Below are positions 1 to 10,100 of a stretch of DNA of 27,396 nucleotides, in pieces. The DNA is from Ichthyophonus hoferi (taxonomy: Eukaryota > Opisthokonta > Ichthyosporea > Ichthyophonida > Ichthyophonidae). The stretch's first letter is position 1, and every line of letters starts with the position of its first letter. The translations under genes and the position numbers were made by a program. The stretch lies in the NCBI GenBank assembly GCA_002751075.1, contig NAOQ01000021.1, positions 29,746 through 57,141 on the forward strand. Reading direction: 5' to 3'. A model generated the notes under the pieces. It searched no databases. It saw only the letters and a list, made by a program, of their open reading frames with translations, and was not told where the DNA came from.

Positions 1-87
1 TTACTATTCTTATTTTCACGATATTCCTTTGCATGTCCAACTATATGTGTTTTCTTACCCTCTATTCTTCTCTCTCTCTCTCTACAG

Positions 88-1021
88 GAGACCTTTGAAC
101 ACAGTCTGGGCCCACTGGGATCTGAAAAAAATTTGGTCACAGAGCGAATATTCAAGTTTTTTGATAAGGTAAGTACGATTAAATACACCAATATTCATTC
201 TTTGTGAGATTTTATAGTTTCATAGGTGGTTATGTTGCTGGTTGGAGGTAATTGATTAATTAATGCAAGGGCGATGATTGATCACTCGTTGGATAAATTA
301 TCATAGATAATATATAGATTATTATTTAATTACATATTATGTAATTCTATAACTTTATGTTATAATATTGTTACTGTATTTGGCAATATTATTACTATCT
401 TTAATAATATGTTTACTCTATTAGATGGCCTTATTACTATATTTATCAATGTTATTACCATAATTACTTTTCTAATTTCTATATCTTCTAACGCTACTAC
501 CATATTTAATATTATTATTACCATATTCTATCGCAATATTATTAATAATTGGCCTTTACGCAATTATCTGAATTATTGCAAGTTAATAGTCATTTAGTCT
601 TAGCGTTCAGTATATTGAGAAACCCGAGATAGTCTAGTCTAGACTAGTACAGTTGTCTTATATGATGCATTATATTATGTATTATAGTAGGCATTGTAAT
701 ATGTACTACAGTATGTATTATATTATGTATTATACCATGTATTACAGTATATTATGTATTATGTTACATATTTTATCATGTAATGTATTATGTAGTATAT
801 GATGTAGTATAGTATGTACTGTAGTGCATATGTATCACACTCATCCATATACCTTCATATATATATATATATATTTATATTACCAAGGCTAATGGCAATC
901 ACTTCAACGTTATTTCGCTTCTTTCAGAATGGTGATGGGCTTATTGATTTCAGTGAAATGGTTGGTGGAATGTCAGTGCTGTGTAAAGGCACCACTCAAG
1001 AAAAGCTAAAATGTGAGTGGC

Positions 1022-1054
<33 letters not shown>

Positions 1055-1119
1055 TGTATGTATATATGTATGTATGATTTAAGATAGATATAGACATATC
1101 ACTCTTTTAACCAGCTCAG

Positions 1120-1150
<31 letters not shown>

Positions 1151-4100
1151 GTTAAGGTTATATATCTTTATTCATCTATTTTTATCTTTGACACGTTGGG
1201 TGTTTTTTACCAAAAAAGTAAATAGTATGCAATTCACGTGTTTAATATCCCTTACTAACTGATCAAACAATTATATCTGTGATTGTTTTATCGTGTTAGG
1301 TATATATTATATGTATATTTATATGCATTCTGTTGTCATTACTGAATGTTTAAGTCCAACTTGATCTGCAGTATTAATCGTAAATCCAACTGAATATCAT
1401 TTATATACCTTTTGTATTCATTATAAATAGTGTTTTAAACACTTAAAAGATATTATTTAAAACTTAATACCCAGTTAGCTATTTGTTCCTGTATTAACAT
1501 TGACGCTTTTTTTTGGTATTTTTTTTGGTTTGTTATATTATAATACCCCCATTATAGGTTATGTTATATTATTTTTGGCCGTAATCTTTTAACTATATAT
1601 TGATAGCGACCAATAGTTATTGTTGTTTTAGTTGGTCTTTTTCTGATTGATTCTCCCCCATAGACACATTTGAAGGACTGGATCTGATTGGCAACAATCA
1701 CATTAGCAGAGATGTATATTCATTACTATTCTCTCCCTTACATGCATTTTGTTTCTCTTTGTGTTTTCATTTGTCAATACTATTTTACATTTTGATTTGA
1801 ATTACTATATTTGTAACTATATTATATTTGTATCATATTACACTTTAGAATATTATATCCTATCTATCATAAATCAACATTCAGTATTTCTTCCTAACTC
1901 CCAAGACATCTGTCTTGCAATTGGTCCATATTATTTAACCATCTATTGGATAAATATTATCTCCCTGCCAAGTTCCACTCATGGATTGGCTATAAAACTC
2001 CATTTTAGGTCACAATACTGTTTTGTAATCCAGTCAATAGTTAGGTTTTGATTTATGTCACATTTCTTATATATCTACTTTACTGTATATCTTATATCTT
2101 ATACTATATTTCCTATCTACTTACTCTAATACATATCCTATACTATATACCTACTATACTCTATATCCTATATCCTATACTATATTTCCTATCTACCTAC
2201 TATAATTCATCACCTCTATACTTACTGTACTGTGTATCCTATATACTATACTATATATTCTATATGCTTTACTATAAATCCTGTGGTAACTAGTAGTTAG
2301 TTGTTATTAAATATAAAGTAGTAGGGGTATAGCTCTCCTTACATTAAATATATTTCTATTTTAAAATTGTTATTGACCAATTAGTTAGCTGTAATAGCAT
2401 TATTATTTTATACTTTGAAAACACATGTTTGGTAGCCAATCGAAATCACGATATCTTATTATCTTACTAACATTTAATTTTTATAGCTTAAAATAGCTGA
2501 TAATTTGACTAACTTATTGGGAATTACTGCTTTTAAAATCTAATATTTACAACACGAGTATAAATAGATATGTCTACGTAGTTTTTGTTTTTTCAATCGT
2601 TGTTGTTTTATCTAATAATATTAATGATAATAACAATAGATAAAAGATAGATGGAACGTGTATATGGGAAGGCACTGGGCATTACGTGTATATGCGGCAC
2701 GAGGACTGACCTGCCATATTTGGGCATAGAGCTTGCGTAAGATGTACAAGGCCTACTTCTATCTCAGTATGGAGCTAGTGAATGACGTCATTAGAGGGTT
2801 GGAGGAGGTATATTGTATTGTATTGTATTGTATTGTATTGTATTGTATTGTATTGTATTGTATTGTATTGCATTGTTATATTATGTATTTATTCTAGTAT
2901 ATTATGCTTTATATAATAATATATTAGCCTACACATACACATGGTCATAAATTATGCTACCCTAGGAAATGATGGATGGAGGAAGTTCGGATGAGGATGA
3001 CGTCACAGTGGAGCAATTAGAAGGACAAGAAAGTATGGAAGAATTAAAAAAAACTATGGGTAGGTACGAGGATGACCAATAACAAGGAAGCATGTGATAG
3101 GGTTTATATATACCAATCAGTAGTCAGGATAATTATAGTGATAAACAGAATGGTCACAAAAGATATGATTTGATATAAGGATATCTTTCTTTGGTTTTGA
3201 TTGGTGTATATAGTAGTATGAAATTTTTTTATTGGACAGTATGTCTGAATAGTTCTTTTATTGGCTGTAGTATTAAGGTTGCTATTGACATACATATTTA
3301 TTATTGGCAGAGAACGAGGTTGAGTATGAGTCGCAGTTTGGTACCTTTAAAAGGACAAAGTCAGGCAAGTGGCTCCGGCAGAGTTACTATATATGGATAT
3401 ATCTGTCTCTTTCTCTCTCTATTTCTATTTCTATCTCAATCTATTTTTTTTTCCATATCTTTCCCTATCTCTATCTCTTTCTCTCGCTCAAGAACTATTT
3501 TTTTGTTGTTGCTACAAATCATCCTATCATATTAAACATACTATAAGTACTATCCTATCCTATTACATATACTATAAATATTATCCTATAATATTGCACA
3601 TACCAGTAATACATAATTATATAATTAAATCATCGCCAGACCATAAAGCTATCTCATTAAATTTAATCAATTACTATTAATTACCATTAATTAAATAATT
3701 AATACGATAGGTCCGTCAAGTTGTATTACTGGAAATGACCATACTAGTTTTAATAGTTCCCATGCTGCCCGAAGACAGAGTATGCAATATGCCCCAGGGT
3801 GTGCTAATGCAACCAGGTGAATGCTTTAGTTTTAACATGGCTTTGTTAGTGGCTGTATAAACTTATGCCTATATATAGCCATCTATATATATAAAGTAGT
3901 CTTAGAATATATAAAGATATATGTACTTGTAATATTACTGCGTTATTGGCATAATAAATTACAGCTTATATTCATAAATGCGTTATAGTTTATATGTGGG
4001 TATGTATAGATGATACAAAATATTTACATTATATATATATGAAGGGGATGTAATATAGGGGGAATATAATAGACTTACATAGCAATAACCCTCTATAGGC

Positions 4101-5727
4101 AGGGTATTATAAAAAATATAGCATAGTATATAGGATGCCGTGTAAGATATAGTACACTATATGGTATACTATATATAATATATAGACCCATTTCTCATTG
4201 GTTATTTATTCTCCTATCCTTTCCCTCCTTCCTTGTGACTGGTTCCTACCTAAGCACTAGATAACACTTTAAATCTCGTATTTTAGGCTGAATTAAATCT
4301 CATTGGGTACAGATTATATTAACAAACGATGTCTCATTTTCTATTGGTATGCTGTTTAATTCATTTTTGGATTGGATACTAGGAGAATAATATGATTGGG
4401 CCATGGAGATTCTAATTTTTAGTGTTGGGCGTTTTTTGGTTAACTGATGCTTCCCAAATATTATGTACACGATTATAGATATTATTTTATTTGTAATTTT
4501 TTAATATAACCATAAATATAGGAGGCTTCGTGGGGTTCAATTTATTTGCAAGAACATAAACACACTCATACCGAATATTCTTACTAATAATAATGCATCC
4601 TTATATATAATGACAATATGCACGCACATTTATATTATATTGGAATGCTTTGATTGGACAGCTATGGCAGTGAGAATATCAACAACATAGCTACCTTAGC
4701 CAATGGTATTAGGAGGAGGTCAGGGAGTGTATGCGTACAGCGTGTAGTAGAGCGAAATGAGCCTTGGCCGGTAGGTGATTATATATTATATATATATGTG
4801 TGCATAGGTAGATAGATGGATATATATACAGATAAATAGGTAGATAGATGGACATACATATAGATATATAGGTAGGTACATATATATTAGTTTAGGTAGC
4901 CATATACCATGACGTCATTACTTGCGTCCCATTATTCTCATGATGCTTTGTCTATTTATGGTTTTTAGCATAGTAGTTAATAAAATGTGTTGGCCAATCA
5001 AATTTTCATTTAAAAACCAATTACTTAATGGCAAGTCGTTATTATTTCCTTTATACAGTATACGATATTATTTATAAAAATAGAGTATGACTGAATAGAC
5101 CAATAGTAATGGTCCATTATCTTTAGAGAAATAAATGTGATTAGATTTAATATCCAATCATAAACCGAGTTATCTATCTGTATAATATATCTTTTGTTTA
5201 TTTAGTTTATTTGAGTTTATCTTTTATTCATCCTATTGCCTTCTATTCCTTGCTATTCCCTTTCCTAGGCCATGGAAGCTATGTCACAGGATGCCATTAA
5301 CCAGATGGTAGATACAGCCTTTAAGTGTGCAGACACCAATAACGATGGGTTGATCTCCTTTGAAGAGTTTAAGCGCTGGGTAGGTCTTCCCTTATATAGT
5401 TATTATTTTTGTTCATCTTATCACAGACTCCCTCTTTCTAATTTCCTTTTATTGGCCCGATCATATCCTCTTCTTTTATTAGTCCACTTACCATATGTGA
5501 TTATCATATCCTAATTTGGATTATATATATATATATATATATATATTTCCCACTAATTCAAACATACCATGATCAAGAACTTCCCTACAAGTTAATATTT
5601 GATTGATTGAAAACAAATCCTCATTATTTTATTGGAGGATGGTGTTTGACAACTATTGATTGGGCCACAGGCTGCCACAGATACCACTATGATTGCTTGG
5701 TTTGAGGCCTTGGGTAGTGTGTTCTAG
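88..5727 (+). CDS. EF-hand calcium-binding protein, 3' ten exons (5' end outside window)
   Basis: Ten in-phase exons: 88-168, 928-1012, 1664-1713, 2730-2807, 2966-3059, 3311-3382, 3711-3816, 4662-4770, 5269-5379 and 5671-5727 (stop TAG). They give 280 residues. The first exon has an AG acceptor and no start codon, so the gene begins upstream. Residues 26-37 form a canonical EF-hand loop (DKNGDGLIDFSE), split by the first intron after DK. A second loop near residues 62-73 (DLIGNNHISRDS) is degenerate, lacking the usual Asp/Gly and the final Glu. An acidic segment follows, then a Ser/Arg-rich linker of about 100 residues. A third, canonical loop (DTNNDGLISFEE) lies near residues 247-258, and the protein ends MIAWFEALGSVF. 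The paired EF-hand architecture suggests a cytosolic calcium sensor; the target is unknown. Family membership is clear, the exact orthologue is not. The exon at 3311 may instead end at 3364 (GC donor), removing six residues in frame. Confidence 0.88.
1020..1076. repeat. TATG tetranucleotide microsatellite
   Basis: About a dozen TATG units, slightly interrupted. The array starts within ten bases of the donor ending the exon at 1012, so array length could affect splicing of the EF-hand transcript. Confidence 0.95.
1124..1151. repeat. CT dinucleotide microsatellite
   Basis: About 14 CT units in the second EF-hand intron. A shorter CT run at 69-82 forms the polypyrimidine tract of the first acceptor in the window. 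Confidence 0.95.
2060..2285. repeat. Degenerate TATAC/TCCTATA low-complexity array
   Basis: Loose repetition of tatcctatactata-like units inside the third EF-hand intron. It produces a spurious open frame rich in Ile, Leu and Tyr, which is not a gene. Confidence 0.8.
2811..2875. repeat. TATTG pentanucleotide microsatellite (about 13 units)
   Basis: Near-perfect tandem TATTG units, the last one beginning with C. The donor at 2808 (gtata) runs almost directly into the array, within the fourth complete intron of the EF-hand gene. Near-perfect copies suggest recent or ongoing length change. Confidence 0.97.
5522..5547. repeat. TA dinucleotide run
   Basis: About 13 TA units in the last intron of the EF-hand gene. 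Confidence 0.9.
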
Positions 5728-5787
5728 AGTTTGGAGTAAACCTATTGCACACCTATGTATAGTTGTATAATTCATTGGTTCATTACT

Positions 5788-5836
<49 letters not shown>

Positions 5837-7109
5837 GCAAGGATCATGGATTAGCCGTTGATCCCATTATATCAACGCTTGGATCAAAATCTTATTTAAT
5901 CACTTATGACCTTAACCAATAAGTTGATCTCGCTATTATCATTTAAATCACAAGAGGTCAATCCCAGACTTAGCAATTCTTGTAATCAACTAATATTAGA
6001 ATCAGTCACCATGAATCAATAAGGTGATGGTAGTTAATCAGCAATCAATCAGAAGAGTGCTAATTAAAACCCTCGCTGATGAGAGAATGATTCATAAGAA
6101 ATGTCCGAATAAAATGAAGACAGTTAATTCCTTAAAAGCTATTCAACTTAATTGCTAAATTAATTAGACGTTCACTTACACTTACGCAAACCAGTTAATC
6201 CATAATAACTCTACCACTGATAAACAATGACTGCTGTTTTCTTTAATATCCTCTATCCAATTTTTTGCATCTTAACATACTCTAGTATCATCTAGTATAA
6301 TATAAGAGGATGTAATATAATATAATCGTTCCTTTTCTGATTTGCCCAGATATATGGTATAATATTTCTTTAACAGTATTTTTCTCATGAATATTAGTGG
6401 TTAATAACTAGTTTATTATGATATAACAAATTAATTGGTATGCCTATAATTCGGTGAAATAGATTGGTCCATTTTATTGTTTTATTTTGTATCGGTAGTT
6501 AAATTTAAATACCAATTAATAAAAGTGTAATTCTACCTAATATAGATGGGTTAGCATGTCATAATGACATCATATGCTGTATTACTAATAGCAAGAAACT
6601 ATGAATGTATGCACACACTAGAAAACACAACGATATATAGATATAGGGAGTCAAGTGTGTATGTATGTACTTACGTATTTCGGTAGTCAAATATAGGGGA
6701 GATACACATATATATATATATAGACACAGATATACTTACACAAATGCATCTTTACATAATAATATCTAGATTATTTCCAGACATCATAACATATCATACC
6801 TATCACTGGAATCATTTACAATTTATAACTATTTTTGTTATATTAAAAGATCCGAGACACGCATAGGAGTATAGCACTATAATAATAATTTAAATTATTT
6901 GTGGAGTGGGAAAGTAAACTTTTTACACTAAAATTATTGGAACGAAGTCATTAGATATATGTATTGTATTATTTCTAAAACTAATAACCATAATAAAATA
7001 AACCGGCTTGAATTGGCGACCCCCAAGGGTCATTCATTTTCCAACAAGTTCCCATGGTTACCACATTGCTGCATTGTAGCATATTACCCCAAACCGTACT
7101 GGATAAAAA
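5728..7109. other. Intergenic spacer between convergent genes
   Basis: Spacer between the stop of the EF-hand gene (+) and the stop of the PI31 gene (-). It should hold both 3' untranslated regions. A possible AATAAA poly(A) signal for the plus gene lies at 6108-6113. It also has a (CA)n(TA)n run at 5789-5831. I see no coding exon or RNA gene. Confidence 0.7.
5789..5831. repeat. Compound (CA)n(TA)n microsatellite
   Basis: Nine CA units pass directly into about 12 TA units, roughly 60 bases past the EF-hand stop codon and probably in its 3' UTR. Confidence 0.95.
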
Positions 7110-10100
7110 TCACATGAACATGTCGTTATAGCCGGGGGGTTGGAATAGATCGTTGTCAGGTCTGTGATGGTAATCGGGTTAGTGATAGGATAATTAAGTA
7201 GATTTACTATTGCTTTGAGATTGTGCAATTTAGTTGGTTAGGTATGGTTGATAGCATTGGATAATTTGGAATGTTATAGATAATAAGCATAGGTAACTGG
7301 TGTGTTTATATAATTCTAGATATGTTAGTGTAATGCAATAGTATGCAAGTATTATATATATACAGGTACTATCCTACATACTATGACACATGCTATTATA
7401 ACTATAATCTATATTATTATATATATTACTATATATACTATTATACCTACTATCATACATACTATCATACATACTCAACAGACAAACTATGATACATACT
7501 ATCCTGCATACTGTCATACATACATACATAATATATATTCATAAACGAACTGGTAAGCTAGTAGTAAATACTAATGTGTTATAGTAGAAAATCATATATA
7601 ATATGACCTACTCTCCTATTGGCCCTCTGCTATCACGAGGGGGATATCTAGGGTCAGGGAAGGGGGGTCCAATGGGATCAAACCGAGCACCGGGTGGAAT
7701 TATACCACCGGGTGGAATTATACCACCGGGTGGAATTATACCACTGGTGGTTGAAATTAGAGAAGGGTTGGAGGGGAGGAGGTTAATGTGTATTAGACTA
7801 TAATGAGTTATGGTATGGTATATGTTGTTATATTATATTGTATTATATTATGCCACATTATATTGAATTCTATTTTTCTATGTTATATTATGTTATGTGC
7901 TATATTGCATGTTCTTATATTGATATATTATGTTGTATTATATTGTATTACACTATATTATTTTATGCTGTGTTATATTATATTATATTATATTATATTA
8001 AGCCATTACGTTTCATTATTTTATTATATGTTATATCATATTAAGTTATGTTATATTATATTGTAAAATATTACCTTATGTTGTATTACATCATATCTGC
8101 TAGATTATATTAGGATAGGTTTACAGGCACATATGGATATATTTATGGTAGTGACAATAATGACCTATAGCAAGTTGGGTACTCCTTTTTATTTCTATTT
8201 ATGGGGATAGTTTATAACCAATTGTGGAATGCATTACTGAGCTTTTCAATAGAATGTGCCGATTAAAATAATAATCCCTTTCTTTTTCTAATGGGATAAC
8301 AGATAGATAAGAAGTGTAATTAAAATAAATATATTCAGGTCAACTGATTGGTTCATGGCTGGCTTTATCTAATTAAAGGTTCCTTTGAAGAAAGAATATC
8401 ACTCCTTAGATTATACTATATTTAATTTCCACATGGGTGTCTAATTAAATAACGTAATTTTGGTGAAACAGGCTGACTATTGGCTCTTCGTCAAATATAT
8501 TTACAATAGACAATGAGTTTATAGCTCGAAGGAGTTTAAACCCATAGAAAAGAGGAAAAAATCTGAAAACAGATACAACACTAGTAACACCATGAAGTAA
8601 AATATACCATGACATTTATAATTAAAAATTAATTAATCAACCAGTCACATACCTTGGTTGGCCATACCCATCCTCGGAATCTAAATCACCATTTTCGTTC
8701 CAAAACCCACCCATAGGAGGGACCATGGAATTCCTACCACTACTGAAGGCCATTTAGAATAGGGATTAGGCCAATTATATTGTTTGTTAAATGTTAACTG
8801 TTTCAATAGAGTATATATGTACATAATAGGAGTGATGGGTAGGCTGCTATATATATAATTGCACTTGTAGATATAATATCTCGGTATATATACTCATGTT
8901 CGTATGTTATAATAGTGTGGTTTAAATGCAATACCTATGTCTTTTGGTACTAGCAGTATACACTATCGACTATACCCTATATATTACGTATGCATTATAC
9001 CCTATACTCTGTGCCCTGTACCCTATATGCTGTACCCTCTACCCTGTATCCTCTACTCTACATTATATCCTGTACCCTGTACCCTCTATTTTTTACTCTG
9101 TACCCTGTACCCTATACTCTCCCCTACCGTAACCTACCGCAGCATGGGTCGATTGCCTTCATAGCTAGGTAGCCTATCAGTCTCACCATAAGGCTGGGCA
9201 CAGCCTGGTTTTCTAGATAGATAAATATACAATATATATATATGGGTTAGATGTACATATGTTCGTATGTATATATATGTTGTACTATATATATACCTAT
9301 ATACAGATATACGTGTATGTACTATATACCTATTCAAAGGGTCTAGGAGTGGTCCTCTCACAGGGTAGTAGGCTGGTTCAGTGCGTCTAGGGGGAGGTAT
9401 AACTTTCTTTTCTCTTTAATGTGAAAGGAAGAAAGAAAAGGAGATAGAAAGATAGAGATGGAAAAAGAGAAAGAAAAATAAAAATAAAATAAAAAGGAAA
9501 GATAGGTAAGTAACTTATTGACTCCCGGTATTATAATGAATCATGCAATGCATTGGCTACATCTTATATTACAATAGCTTGGTAAGGCAGGCTAGTGACA
9601 ACTGTGTGATTTAATGAGCTAAGCACCAATACCATCATGACATTAAGTTATAAGGACGCCATCTACATGCCAACTCTATTTAACGTGTTGAGCGTCTTTC
9701 TATCTATGTACACGGTAGTGATTGGCCTTATATCATGTTGGCCTATAAGAAATAATGATAATTGGCTTTATTTATTTAGAGCGAAATACGTACAGTCAAT
9801 AATGAAGTGGTTAAAAATATAATATCCACACGTAGTTATAGATACGATAATCTGTACCATTGAGAATAATCATAGAGCCACATACATATAGTACGATATA
9901 CAATATTGTATGAAAATAAAAACATGTACAGAGAACGTATGCAGTATAAAGGTAGATAATCAAATACTAATTCGTTAACTTAGCCTAGCCTACTCATAAT
10001 AAAATCTTAAAATGCAATCTCTCTATTTAATTGGATTACATAATATATTTAAACTTTAGTACGTGATCAATAATTTAACAATTAAACTATAACACGACTA

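Noticed and set aside
1749-2293. Two open frames rich in Ile, Leu and Tyr (about 100 and 81 codons)
   Set aside because: They lie within an EF-hand intron over low-complexity TATAC repeats and have no family signature.
3304-3680. Overlapping frames across 3304-3680
   Set aside because: They are read-through of the EF-hand exon at 3311 into pyrimidine-rich intron sequence. Only the exon part is coding.
7603-7803. Plus-strand frame with a PGGII repeat
   Set aside because: It is the antisense of PI31 exon 7. The minus-strand reading matches PI31 and joins to neighbouring exons in phase.
7803-8066. Plus-strand frames of 68-87 codons rich in Tyr, Ile and Leu
   Set aside because: They arise from the TTATA low-complexity array in PI31 intron 6.
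8926-9172. Three overlapping plus-strand frames with YPVPCTLY-like repetition
   Set aside because: A seven-base tandem repeat opens all three frames. This is a repeat artefact, partly antisense to PI31 exon 5.
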